From positions 94,552 through 158,551 of the forward strand of contig NZ_FOLM01000014.1 in NCBI RefSeq assembly GCF_900112355.1: DNA of 64,000 nucleotides. The letters are read 5' to 3'. This DNA is from Streptomyces aidingensis (GTDB lineage: Bacteria; Actinomycetota; Actinomycetes; Streptomycetales; Streptomycetaceae). The first letter of the stretch is position 1. Each line of letters starts with the position of its first letter. The notes under the pieces were generated by a model. The model saw nothing but the letters and a program-made list of their open reading frames with translations, ran no database searches and was not told the DNA's origin. Below, in pieces: positions 1 to 8,235 of this stretch. Position numbers and translations under genes: made by a program.

Positions 1-725
1 TTCTCCCCGGCCCAGGCGGCCACCGCCTCGCGCACCGCCACCTGGCCGGGCACCGGCACGGTGAAGGAACCGGAGCGGGAGCGGACCTTGCCGTCGATCC
101 GGGAGAGCCGGAAGACCCGCTTGTCGCCGCGGTCCCGGTCCCAGCCGGCCAGATACCAGTGGCCGCGCCAGCATTCCAGTGCCCAGGGCTCCACCTGCCG
201 CGTCTCGGCGCGGACGGCGTTGGACTTGCGGTAGCCGAAGGTGACCGGCCGGCGGTCCCGGCAGGCCAGCATCAGCGGCTCGAAGGCCGCCTCGCCGGCC
301 GGGACCCGGGGCTCCAGGGCATGGGTGCGCTCCTGGCCGTCGTCGGCCAGCGGCATGCCGGCCGCGCGCAGCTTCTGCAGGGCGCCGCTGGCCGCCCCGG
401 CGAGCCGGGCCTGCTGCCACACCCTGGCGGCCAGGCTGAGCGCGGCGGACTCGGCCACGTCCAGGGTGATGGGCGGGAGCCGGTTGGAGTCCCGGCGGGC
501 CATGTAGCCCACCTCGCCGTCCAGCGACTCGACGGTGTCGATCACCATGCCCAGTTCGCGCAGGTCGTCCTTGTCGCGCTCGAACATGCGGTTGAACGCG
601 TCCTCGCTGCCGGCCTCGATATATGCCTCGATGGACGTCCGCAGCTCCCGCTTGGTCAGCGGGCGTGCCGTGCCGCGCAGGCACAGCGCCAGATTCATCA
701 GCCGCTCGGCCTTGGCAATGGCCAT
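1..725 (-). CDS. pafB: PafB-type WYL-domain transcriptional regulator (3' end cut by window edge)
   Basis: Reading leftwards from the ATG at 725 there is an uninterrupted frame to the window edge (about 241 residues seen). The first ~60 residues look like a winged helix-turn-helix; further on is the WYL signature (GHWYLAGW) followed by RVFRLSRIDG, typical of ligand- or ssDNA-sensing WYL regulators. In mycobacteria PafB with PafC activates the LexA-independent DNA-damage response, and the genes sit beside pafA, as here. A GGAGAGG ribosome-binding site lies about 9 bases before the ATG. The gene is the last of a minus-strand run after the two FKBP genes; pafC would be expected just beyond the edge. 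Assignment as PafB rather than another WYL protein rests on neighbourhood plus domain. Confidence 0.85.
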   Translation of the reverse strand, partial: MAIAKAERLMNLALCLRGTARPLTKRELRTSIEAYIEAGSEDAFNRMFERDKDDLRELGMVIDTVESLDGEVGYMARRDSNRLPPITLDVAESAALSLAARVWQQARLAGAASGALQKLRAAGMPLADDGQERTHALEPRVPAGEAAFEPLMLACRDRRPVTFGYRKSNAVRAETRQVEPWALECWRGHWYLAGWDRDRGDKRVFRLSRIDGKVRSRSGSFTVPVPGQVAVREAVAAWAGE

Positions 726-851
726 CGACCCGCCGCCCCTCTCCTGCCGATCTCCGACACCGACCGTACCGTCATCGGGACGACGGGCGAAAGCGCGGGC
801 CCGTCCCTGTGGACGGGCCCGCGCCCCGTTGCCGGCCGGTGCTGCGCCGGG

Positions 852-1223
852 TCAGACCGCGACCAGGTCGCAGACGAAGATCAGCGTCTCGTCCGGCCCG
901 ATCACATTGCCCGCGCCACGGCTGCCGTAGGCCAGGTGCGGCGGGATGGTCAGCTGCCGGCGCCCGCCGACCTTCATGCCCTGGATGCCCCGGTCCCAGC
1001 CGGGAATGACCTTCCCGGCGCCGAGCTCGAAGCGCAGCGGAGCGCCCCGGTTCCAGCTCGCGTCGAACTCCTCGCCGGTGCTGAAGGCCACGCCCACGTA
1101 GTGCACCGCCACATTGGCGCCCGCCTGGGCGACCGGGCCGTCACCTTCCCAGATGTCCTTGATCTCCAGCTCGGCCGGCGGCTCTCCGCCGGGGAAGTCG
1201 ACCTCGGGCTTGCTGTTCCGCAC
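852..1223 (-). CDS. FKBP-type peptidyl-prolyl cis-trans isomerase, single domain
   Basis: A 123-residue protein that is one FKBP domain. It shows EFDASWNRG, VIPGWDRGIQGM and the loop LTIPPHLAYGSRG that line the proline-binding pocket. It lacks a signal peptide, so it is a cytoplasmic prolyl isomerase and folding helper. The frame could be extended upstream, but a GTG at 1223 (reading V-R-N-S-K-P) with GGAGAG just before it gives the length normal for the family. It lies between pafB and a larger FKBP lipoprotein on the same strand. Whether its place beside the Pup genes has meaning for proteolysis is unknown. Confidence 0.93.
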   Translation of the reverse strand: MRNSKPEVDFPGGEPPAELEIKDIWEGDGPVAQAGANVAVHYVGVAFSTGEEFDASWNRGAPLRFELGAGKVIPGWDRGIQGMKVGGRRQLTIPPHLAYGSRGAGNVIGPDETLIFVCDLVAV

Positions 1224-1294
1224 GGATTCTCTCCTCGCGTGGGCGTCAGGGGGACCGGACCGGGTCCCCGCGGTTGTATCGGTCGGTCGGCGTC

Positions 1295-2401
1295 TCAGAT
1301 GGCGTCGAGGATGTCGACCACGAAGACCAGGGTCTGGTCGGCCAGCTCGTGCGCCGGCTCGGCGCCCTCCTCGGTGACGCCGTATGCCTTCTCCGGCGGG
1401 ATCACCAGCAGCACCCGGTCGCCGACGTGCTTGCCGACCAGGGTCTCGTCCCAGCCCGCGATCACTCCTCCGGCGCCGATCGGGAACTTGCTGGCCCCGC
1501 CGTGGTCCCAGGAGGAGTCGAACTTCTCGCCGTCGCTCCACTTGACGCCGGTGTACTGGACGATGAGCTGCTGGTTCGCCTTCACCTCGGCGCCGTCGCC
1601 CTCGATCAGCACCTGCTGCTGGATCTCGGCCGGCGGCTCCTCGCCCTCCGGGACGGTGATGGAGGCGGCCTCCGGCTCACCGGCCTGCACCTCGGGCATG
1701 CCCGGCCCGGCAGCCGCCTGCTCGCCCTCGGCCATGGACAGCGGGTCGATCACGGTGACGATGTCGTAGACGAAGACCACGCTGTCACCCGGCTGGAAGC
1801 CGACGTTCTCGGCCACCGCCCCGATCAGCTCGGAGGCCGCGCCCTGGATGACCACCCGGCTGCCCTCGGGCTTGCCGACCAGCGGATCGGTCACGGCCAG
1901 CGGCAGCAGATCCTCCTTGCCCATCTGGAGGGCGGCGTAGACCGGCTCGGCATCCTCCTGGCCCGCCGTCTCCCCGGAGCCCTCGGACCCTTCGGAGCCC
2001 TCGGTCTGCTGGTCCTCGGCGGTGCGCGGGCTCCAGGTGTTGACGAGGTCCTCCTCGTCCTCCTTCAGCCCCCGGGCGAGCAGGCTGACCCGCAGGTAGT
2101 CGTTCTCCGCCACGGTCGGGCCGTCACCCTCCTCCAGCACCGTGACCACGGTCTCACTGCTGGTCTCGGCGCCGTCCGGGACCTCGATGGCGGGCTCCTC
2201 GCCCACCGCGCCGGTGACGGTGGCCAGCGGCCATGGCGCGTTGCTCTCGCTCTCCTGGGTCTCCTCGGCGTCCGCGGAGTTCCCGGAGTTCCCGGAATCC
2301 GAGCCGCAGGCGGCGGTGAGGAGCAGTACCGGAACGGCGAGCGCCGCGGCCAGGCGGCGGGCCGTCCTCGTCGGACGGGTCGGGCGCTTGATGGAAATCA
2401 T
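1295..2401 (-). CDS. FKBP-type peptidyl-prolyl isomerase lipoprotein with two FKBP-like domains
   Basis: A 368-residue exported lipoprotein. An Arg-rich N-terminus and hydrophobic stretch end in the lipobox LLLTAAC, with Cys32 the likely lipidated residue, followed by a Ser/Gly/Glu-rich linker. Residues ~271-368 form a canonical FKBP domain (FDSSWDHGG, VIAGWDETLVG, VIPPEKAYG). Residues ~98-235 resemble a second FKBP domain that has lost most pocket residues and has an acidic insert (EGSEGSEGSG). It probably assists folding of secreted proteins at the outer face of the membrane. The start at 2401 is the ATG that places the signal peptide at the N-terminus; a longer frame exists upstream but would bury the signal. 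Confidence 0.92.
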   Translation of the reverse strand: MISIKRPTRPTRTARRLAAALAVPVLLLTAACGSDSGNSGNSADAEETQESESNAPWPLATVTGAVGEEPAIEVPDGAETSSETVVTVLEEGDGPTVAENDYLRVSLLARGLKEDEEDLVNTWSPRTAEDQQTEGSEGSEGSGETAGQEDAEPVYAALQMGKEDLLPLAVTDPLVGKPEGSRVVIQGAASELIGAVAENVGFQPGDSVVFVYDIVTVIDPLSMAEGEQAAAGPGMPEVQAGEPEAASITVPEGEEPPAEIQQQVLIEGDGAEVKANQQLIVQYTGVKWSDGEKFDSSWDHGGASKFPIGAGGVIAGWDETLVGKHVGDRVLLVIPPEKAYGVTEEGAEPAHELADQTLVFVVDILDAI

Positions 2402-2508
2402 CGGTCCAGTTTCGCGGTAGGGAGGGTCGGGGCGGGACTCCCGCTGGTCCCGCCCAACCCTACGGCCTCGCCGCGCGGACCGGGACGGCCGGCCGTCCGG
2501 GGCCCGGC

Positions 2509-3870
2509 TCACATGCCGGCGATCAGCTTCTCCACCCGCTCGTCCACCGAGCGGAACGGGTCCTTGCACAGCACCGTGCGCTGCGCCTGGTCATTGAGCT
2601 TCAGATGCACCCAGTCGACGGTGAAGTCCCGCCGCTGCTCCTGGGCACGGCGGATGAAGTCGCCGCGCAGCCGGGCCCGGGTGGTCTGCGGGGGCACCGA
2701 CTTGGCCTCGAAGATCCGCAGGTCGTTGCAGACCCGCTGCGCCTGGCCGCGCCGCTCCAGCAGGTAGTACAGGCCGCGGCGGCGGTGGATGTCGTGGTAG
2801 GCGAGGTCTATCTGGGCCACCCGCGGGTGGGACATGGTGAGGTTGTTCCTGGCCCGGTAACGCTCGATGAGCTGGTACTTCATCACCCAGTCGATCTCGG
2901 TGTTGATCTTGTCCAGCTCCTGGTTGCGGACGGCGTCCAGGGTGCGGCCCCACAGCTCCAGGACCTGGGCCACCGTGCCGCTGTTGATGCCCCGGCGCTC
3001 GCAGAAGTCGAGCGCCTTCTCGTAGTACTCCTGCTGGAGCTCCAGGGCGGACGCCTCGCGGCCGGTGGCCAGCCGCACCTGGCGCTGGCCCGTTATGTCG
3101 TGGCTGACCTCGCGGATGGCCCGGATGGGGTTCTCCAGGGTGAGGTCCCGCATCACCGTGCCCGCCTCGATCATCCGCAGCACCAGATCGGTGGCGCCGA
3201 CCTTGAGCAGCATGGTGGTCTCGGACATGTTGGAGTCGCCGACGATCACATGCAGCCGGCGGTAGCGCTCGGCGTCGGCGTGCGGCTCGTCCCGGGTGTT
3301 GATGATCGGCCGGGAGCGGGTGGTCGCCGAGGAGACGCCCTCCCAGATGTGCTCGGCGCGCTGGCTGACGCAGAAGACGGCGCCGCGCGGGGTCTGCAGC
3401 ACCTTGCCCGCGCCGCAGACCAGCTGCCGGGTGACCAGGAAGGGAATCAGCACATCGGCCAGCCGGGAGAACTCGCCGTGCCGGGCCACCAGGTAGTTCT
3501 CGTGGCAGCCGTAGGAGTTCCCGGCCGAGTCGGTGTTGTTCTTGAACAGGTAGACGTCGCCGGCGATGCCCTCCTCGTGGAGGCGGCGCTCGGCGTCGAC
3601 CAGCAGGCCCTCCAGGATGCGCTCGCCGGCCTTGTCGTGGGTGATCAGCTCGGTGACGTTGTCGCACTCGGGCGTGGCGTACTCCGGATGCGAACCGACA
3701 TCCAGGTACAGCCGGGCCCCGTTCCGCAGGAAGACATTGCTGCTGCGGCCCCATGACACGACTCGGCGGAAGAGGTACCGCGCGACCTCGTCCGGTGACA
3801 GCCGACGCTGTCCCCGGAAGGTGCAGGTGACGCCGTACTCGTTTTCCAGCCCGAAGATTCGGCGGTCCAT
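2509..3870 (-). CDS. pafA: Pup--protein ligase PafA
   Basis: 453 residues, the normal size for PafA. It joins the C-terminal glutamate of Pup to lysines of target proteins, via a phosphorylated Pup intermediate made from ATP. The glutamine-synthetase-like fold starts with GLENEYG (Glu9, metal binding), and LYLDVGSHPEYATPE carries Asp57, matching the catalytic Asp. KNNTDSAGNSYGCHENYLV and IINTRDEPHADAE match the ATP/Mg site shared with Dop. The ATG at 3870 has no ribosome-binding site but lies 7 bases after a good -10 element, so the mRNA is probably leaderless. It is transcribed away from an MFS gene 58 bases upstream and sits in the same region as pup, dop, arc and prcBA. Confidence 0.97.
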   Translation of the reverse strand: MDRRIFGLENEYGVTCTFRGQRRLSPDEVARYLFRRVVSWGRSSNVFLRNGARLYLDVGSHPEYATPECDNVTELITHDKAGERILEGLLVDAERRLHEEGIAGDVYLFKNNTDSAGNSYGCHENYLVARHGEFSRLADVLIPFLVTRQLVCGAGKVLQTPRGAVFCVSQRAEHIWEGVSSATTRSRPIINTRDEPHADAERYRRLHVIVGDSNMSETTMLLKVGATDLVLRMIEAGTVMRDLTLENPIRAIREVSHDITGQRQVRLATGREASALELQQEYYEKALDFCERRGINSGTVAQVLELWGRTLDAVRNQELDKINTEIDWVMKYQLIERYRARNNLTMSHPRVAQIDLAYHDIHRRRGLYYLLERRGQAQRVCNDLRIFEAKSVPPQTTRARLRGDFIRRAQEQRRDFTVDWVHLKLNDQAQRTVLCKDPFRSVDERVEKLIAGM

Positions 3871-3877
3871 GCAGTGA

Positions 3878-3883
3878 ACATTA
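3878..3883 (-). promoter_or_regulatory. Predicted -10 element of a leaderless pafA promoter
   Basis: On the minus strand the sequence reads TAATGT, then 7 bases, then the pafA ATG at 3870. That spacing puts the transcription start at or next to the A of the ATG, and no Shine-Dalgarno motif is visible. A possible weak -35 (GTTTCA) lies 17 bases further up. Leaderless mRNAs are common in actinobacteria. The motif and spacing are seen directly; promoter activity is inferred. Confidence 0.55.
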
Positions 3884-3928
3884 CGCCCGACGGTCTCTTC
3901 TGAAACCGGCTTTCGCCCGGCGTTGCGA

Positions 3929-5194
3929 TCATTTTCCGGGCGGCGGAGGGTCCGGCACGCCCGCGACCGGCAGCGATGCCGGATGTCCCGGCCGGCCCGC
4001 GGCCACCGGACGGGACCCGCCGCCGGGCGCGGCCGGCGGGCGGCGGGCCGCCGCGAGCACCGCGGCGGCCACCAGACCGGCGGCCCCGGCCACCGCGAAG
4101 CCGCCGGCCGGGCCGGCCGCCTCCAGCACCGGGCCGACCACCGCGGTACCGGCCGCCGAGCCCACCCCGAAGGTGGTGACCAGCCAGGAGAACGCCTCGG
4201 TGACGGTGCCGCGCGGCGCGTGCCGGTCGATCACCACGAAGGCACAGGCCAGGGCCGGGGCGAGAAACACCCCCGAGAGCCCGGCCAGCAGGGTCATCAG
4301 CACCACCGGCCCCGGGGCCAGCGCCAGCGGCAGATAGCCGGCCGCCAGCGCGGCGACCAGCAGCCGCAGCCGCCCCTCCGGGGCGCCGGGCCACTGCCGG
4401 GCGCCGTAGCCGAGGCCGCCGGCCAGCGCTCCGGCCGCCAGGGCGGAGAGCAGCCAGCTCGATATCAGCGGCTCGCCCCGGTCGTCGGCGTAGGCCACCG
4501 CGGCCACCGAGATGGCACCCAGTGCCAGGCCGACGAAGAAGAAGCAGGCCAGCAGGGTCCGCAGAACGGACGAACGCAGGGCGCCCAGCCAGTGCGCGGC
4601 GCGCGGGGCGCTGCGCCAGCGGCGGGACGGCGGGGAGGCCACCACCCACAGCGCCCCGGCCACCCCGACCGCGTTCACCACCAGCAGCGCCGCCGCCTCG
4701 GACCACCGGGAGACCAGCAGCATCAGCAGCAGCGGGCCGGCCGCGAACATCACCTCCTGGGCGACCGCGTCCAGGGCGTAGGCGCGCTGCACCCGCTCCT
4801 CGCGGCCGAGCACGCCCGGCCACAGCGCCCGCAGCCCGCCCTCCAGCGGCGGGGTGGTGAGCCCGCCGAGCAGGATCGCGGCGGCGGCCGGGGCGGCCGG
4901 TTCGGTGCCGCACAGGGCCAGCAGGGCCATGCAGCCGGCGGAGGCCAGCGCGGCGGGCAGCATCACCCGGGGCTGGCCGTGGAGGTCGGCCAGCCGGCCG
5001 AGCAGCGGCTGGCCGACGGCGGTGGCCAGACCGTAGGCCGCGGCCAGCGCACCGGCGAGGGCGTAGGAGCCGCCCTCGGCACGGGTGAACAGCACGATGG
5101 CCAGCGGGGCCGTGGCGTAGGGCAGCCGGCCGAGCAGCGTGCCGGCCAGCAGCCGCGCCGCGTACCGCACCCGCAGCAGCTCCAGATACCCCAC
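3929..5194 (-). CDS. Major facilitator superfamily transporter
   Basis: About 421 residues, almost entirely hydrophobic with about 12 predicted membrane segments and Ala/Leu/Gly-rich helices. Features include GRLPYATAPLAIVLFTRAEG in the first helix and a GRLADLHGQPRVML loop between helices 2 and 3, matching the MFS motif A position. The long central loop contains SPPSRRWRSAPRA. The substrate cannot be told; it resembles drug or small-molecule effluxers conserved next to pafA in streptomycetes. Two GTG codons six bases apart could start it; the one at 5194 is preferred because GGGAGG lies 7 bases before it, whereas the one at 5200 is almost touching the motif. Confidence 0.85.
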   Translation of the reverse strand: MGYLELLRVRYAARLLAGTLLGRLPYATAPLAIVLFTRAEGGSYALAGALAAAYGLATAVGQPLLGRLADLHGQPRVMLPAALASAGCMALLALCGTEPAAPAAAAILLGGLTTPPLEGGLRALWPGVLGREERVQRAYALDAVAQEVMFAAGPLLLMLLVSRWSEAAALLVVNAVGVAGALWVVASPPSRRWRSAPRAAHWLGALRSSVLRTLLACFFFVGLALGAISVAAVAYADDRGEPLISSWLLSALAAGALAGGLGYGARQWPGAPEGRLRLLVAALAAGYLPLALAPGPVVLMTLLAGLSGVFLAPALACAFVVIDRHAPRGTVTEAFSWLVTTFGVGSAAGTAVVGPVLEAAGPAGGFAVAGAAGLVAAAVLAAARRPPAAPGGGSRPVAAGRPGHPASLPVAGVPDPPPPGK

Positions 5195-5301
5195 GGCCAC
5201 GCCTCCCGCCCCGGTGAGTGTTACGTATAACGTCGAAGGACGTCACGACTCTACCCGCCCGCGGGACGGGCCGGAACGTCCCGCGGGCGACGGATGCGGG
5301 A

Positions 5302-6096
5302 TCAGCGCAGCACGCCCGCCCGGCGGGCCTCGGCGAGCCAGTCGGGGAACTCCAGCATCAGGCGCTTGTACAGCTCCTCGTCGGTGAGCGCCGACGGATC
5401 GGTGCCGGCCGGGAAGAACCCGGCGTTGTCCACCGCCCGCCGCCCGGGCACCGGCAGCTCGTCGAGCCTGCGCAGAAAATCGAACTGCTTGTCGTCCGGG
5501 TCGCCGAAGCCGATGAACTGCCAGAACAGCGGCAGCCCGGCCGCCTCGCACAGCAGCTCCTCGGCGGCCCGGCGGGAGGTCGGTCCGCCGTCGGTCTGGA
5601 AGACCACGAAGGCGGGCGCCGGGGTGCCGGAGGCCCGGTGGTGCTCGATGACCGCCCGCATGGCCAGGTGGTAGTTGGTCCGGCCCATGTGGCCGTAGGA
5701 CGCGTGCAGGGCGGCGATCCGGCCGGCGTAGCCGTCCAGCGGCAGACCGGCGATGCCGTCCACGCCGGTGGAGAAGAACACCAGCGGCACCACGCCGTCG
5801 TCGTCCAGATGGGCCGCCAGGGCCAGCACCTGCTCGGCGAGGCGCTGCACGGTGCCGTCCCGGTAGTACGGGCGCATCGAGCCGGAGCGGTCCAGCACCA
5901 GATAGACGGCGGCCCGCCGGCCGGCCAGACCGGTCTTCTCCAGGGTCACCCGCGCCGCGGTGTAGTGCGGCACCAGCCCGGCGGCCGTGGACCGCACCTT
6001 CTCCAGGCTGATCGCCGGTCCCGCTGCTGACCCGTCCCGGACCGGTGCGGCACGCCCGTCCGGCCCGTCCGGCCGCTTGCGGTGGTCGTTGGCCAT
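5302..6096 (-). CDS. VWA-domain protein (TerF/TerY-like)
   Basis: 264 residues. After a charged ~30-residue N-terminus comes a von Willebrand factor A domain. The metal-ion-dependent adhesion site reads LDRSGSMRPYY (D-x-S-x-S), and the later acidic position is in VFQTDGGPTS. Similar proteins occur in tellurite-resistance (ter) and metal-stress clusters, but no other ter gene is in view, so a stress role is only a family-level guess. It is probably cytoplasmic, as no signal peptide or membrane segment is seen. The ATG at 6096 follows GAAGGGAGG. It is divergent from the LacI-type regulator that starts at 6272, which may control it. Confidence 0.85.
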   Translation of the reverse strand: MANDHRKRPDGPDGRAAPVRDGSAAGPAISLEKVRSTAAGLVPHYTAARVTLEKTGLAGRRAAVYLVLDRSGSMRPYYRDGTVQRLAEQVLALAAHLDDDGVVPLVFFSTGVDGIAGLPLDGYAGRIAALHASYGHMGRTNYHLAMRAVIEHHRASGTPAPAFVVFQTDGGPTSRRAAEELLCEAAGLPLFWQFIGFGDPDDKQFDFLRRLDELPVPGRRAVDNAGFFPAGTDPSALTDEELYKRLMLEFPDWLAEARRAGVLR

Positions 6097-6271
6097 GGCC
6101 CTCCCTTCGCCGTGGGACGCCGGGGCCTCCCCCGCCGCCGGCGCCGCAAGTCTTCCGCCGGGCGGCCGGACCCGCAATTCCCCCTGCGCGGTGCAACCGG
6201 GCGGGGCGAGGGGCGTGCACCGGCCGGGCGGGGACGGGGGAGGATGGGGTGACCGGAGTTCGGGAGGTGGC

Positions 6272-7300
6272 GTGGCGGACGGGACGGTGCGGCCGACGAG
6301 CAAGGACGTGGCGCGGCGGGCCGGGGTGTCGCAGGCGACGGTGTCGCTGGTGCTGCGCGACCGCTGGCACGGGCGGGTCTCCCCCGCGCGGGCCGAGGCC
6401 GTGCGGGACGCCGCACGGGAGCTGGGCTACCGGCCCAATCTCGCCGCGCGCAGCCTGCGGCTGGGCCGGAAGGGGACGGCGCTGCTGGTCGTCCCGGCGC
6501 TGACCAACGAGTTCTTCGCCCGGGTGTACACCGGCGCGGCGCGGGTCGCGGCGCAGCACGGCACCGGGGTGGTGCTCTATCCCTCCCCGGAGGGAATCGG
6601 CCCGGCACCGGATCCGTTCGAGTCGGCGAGCGCCACGCTGGACGGGGTGATCGCCTCCTCGATGGCCGCCGGTGCCCTGGCCGGGCTGCGGGCCGGCGGG
6701 CTGCGGGCCGGCGGGCTGCCGCTGGTGATGCTGGACAGCGAGCCGGGGGACGCACGGGCCGCCGCCACCGTCAATCCCGACATCGCGGACGGCATGCGGC
6801 AGGTGGCCCGCCATCTGCTCGGGCTGGGCCACCGCCGGTTCGCCCATCTCGGCGCGGCCGTGCCGTCCTGGACCTTCGCGGTCCGGGCGCGGGTGCTGGC
6901 GGAGGCGCTGGCCGCGGCGGACGGGGCCGCGCTGCTGGCAGCCGGGCGGGCGGCGCTCGGCGTGACGGAGGCGACCCGCGCGGCCGAGCGGCTGCTGGCG
7001 GGGCCGGACCGGCCCACCGCGGTGGTCTGTGACGACGATGTGCTGGCCGCGGGGGTGTGCAAGGCCGCGCGGCGGGCGGGCCTGCGGATTCCGGAGGAGA
7101 TCTCGGTCACCGGCTTCACCGATCTGGCGCTGGCCACGGCGATCGAGCCGGAGCTGACCACCGTGCGGCTGCCCGCGGAGGAGGTGGGCGCGCACGGCCT
7201 GCGGGCCCTGCTGGCCGCGGTGCACGGCGGCCCGGCCGGCACCGTCACCCTGCCGGTGGCGCTGGTCCCCCGCGGCTCCACCGCCCCGCCGCCGGACTGA
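6272..7300 (+). CDS. LacI-family transcriptional regulator
   Basis: 342 residues. The N-terminal LacI helix-turn-helix reads TSKDVARRAGVSQATVSLVL, and a periplasmic-binding-like sensor domain follows (LLVVPALTNEFFARVY, then PTAVVCDDDVLAAGV, ISVTGFTDLALA). The usual recognition-helix motif TVSRVLN is TVSLVLR here. The GTG at 6272 is preferred: GGGAGG lies just before it and it puts the DNA-binding domain at the N-terminus; the open frame itself continues further upstream. An in-protein duplication (LRAGG twice, DNA 6690-6717) reflects a 15-bp direct repeat. The effector and target are unknown. The divergent VWA gene is the nearest candidate target, along with autoregulation. Confidence 0.9.
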   Translation: MADGTVRPTSKDVARRAGVSQATVSLVLRDRWHGRVSPARAEAVRDAARELGYRPNLAARSLRLGRKGTALLVVPALTNEFFARVYTGAARVAAQHGTGVVLYPSPEGIGPAPDPFESASATLDGVIASSMAAGALAGLRAGGLRAGGLPLVMLDSEPGDARAAATVNPDIADGMRQVARHLLGLGHRRFAHLGAAVPSWTFAVRARVLAEALAAADGAALLAAGRAALGVTEATRAAERLLAGPDRPTAVVCDDDVLAAGVCKAARRAGLRIPEEISVTGFTDLALATAIEPELTTVRLPAEEVGAHGLRALLAAVHGGPAGTVTLPVALVPRGSTAPPPD

Positions 7301-7320
7301 GCCGGTGCACGGCCGGTGCA

Positions 7321-7383
7321 CGGCCGGGCCCCCGGCGCGGCCCGCCGCCGGGGCGGGGCGCTGCCGTACCGGGGGCCCGGCCG
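7321..7383. terminator. Bidirectional hairpin terminator between LacI gene and prcA
   Basis: Two perfectly complementary 15-base arms (7321-7335 and 7369-7383; CGGCCGGGCCCCCGG and its complement) with a 33-base GC-rich loop lie between the convergent ends of the regulator and prcA. No T-tract is present, as is usual for high-GC actinobacterial terminators. Confidence 0.6.
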
Positions 7384-7390
7384 CGGCCGG

Positions 7391-8203
7391 TCAGTCCTCG
7401 CCGGAGGTTCCCGGCGCCTCACCGGTGCCGGAGCCGGTGTCGCCGGGCCCGCCCGCTCCGGCGGCGTCTGCGGCCTCGTCCTCCTCCTCGGCGGCGGCCG
7501 TGGTGCCGCCCTCCAGGAGCCGGGCCAGCGGGCGGCCCACGATGCGCTGGAACTTGCGGCGCTGCGGGCGGGTGCGGTCCAGCACCGCCACCTCCAGCTG
7601 ATCCGCGGTCAGCTGACGCTCCCCGCCGTTGCCGTCCCGGGTGAGCGACTCCACGGCCAGCCGCAGGGCGGCGCCCAGGGTCATGGCGTCCTCGTGCCGC
7701 CGGCTCATGTGGCTGCCGATCTGGTCGGCGTTCCCGCCGATCGCCACCGAACCGTGCTCATGGACGATCGAGCCGTCGTGCGGCAGCCGGTAGATCTGGT
7801 CGTCCTCCGGGGTCTCGCCGACCTCTGCCACGATCAGCTCCACCTCGTAGGGCTTCTCCCCCGCGCTGGAGAAGATCGTGCCCAGTGTCTGGGCGTAGAC
7901 ATTGGCCAGGCCGCGGGCGGTCACATCGGTGCGGTCGTAGGTGTATCCGCGCAGATCGGCATAGCGGACACCGCCGATGCGCAGATTCTCGAACTCGTTG
8001 TACTTGCCGACCGCGGCAAAGGCGATGCGGTCATAGATCTCACTCACCTTGTGCAGCGCCCGGGAAGGGTTCTCGGCCACGAACAGGACGCCGTCGGCGT
8101 ACTGGAGCACCACCACGCTCCGGCCGCGCGCGATGCCCTTGCGCGCATACTCCGCGCGGTCCGCCATGGCCTGCTGGGGTGAGACATAGAACGGCGTGGT
8201 CAC
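7391..8203 (-). CDS. prcA: 20S proteasome alpha subunit
   Basis: 270 residues, opening with TTPFYVSPQQAMADRAEYA, the gate-forming N-terminus of actinobacterial alpha subunits. SVVVLQYADGVLFVAENPSR and the IGGVRYADLRGYTYDR block follow. Two alpha rings cap two beta rings; ARC docks its C-terminal tail between alpha subunits. The last ~40 residues are an acidic, Ala/Gly/Glu-rich tail (TAAAEEEDEAADAAG) longer than the folded core needs. The GTG at 8203 is 32 bases after the prcB stop on the same strand, so the two are surely co-transcribed. Confidence 0.97.
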   Translation of the reverse strand: MTTPFYVSPQQAMADRAEYARKGIARGRSVVVLQYADGVLFVAENPSRALHKVSEIYDRIAFAAVGKYNEFENLRIGGVRYADLRGYTYDRTDVTARGLANVYAQTLGTIFSSAGEKPYEVELIVAEVGETPEDDQIYRLPHDGSIVHEHGSVAIGGNADQIGSHMSRRHEDAMTLGAALRLAVESLTRDGNGGERQLTADQLEVAVLDRTRPQRRKFQRIVGRPLARLLEGGTTAAAEEEDEAADAAGAGGPGDTGSGTGEAPGTSGED

Positions 8204-8235
8204 CGGATGCGTCCCTTCCTGTATCGGACCTTGAG

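Noticed and set aside
5302..6096. Tellurite-resistance operon
   Set aside because: Only one VWA protein is present; no terB-E or terD-like genes accompany it.
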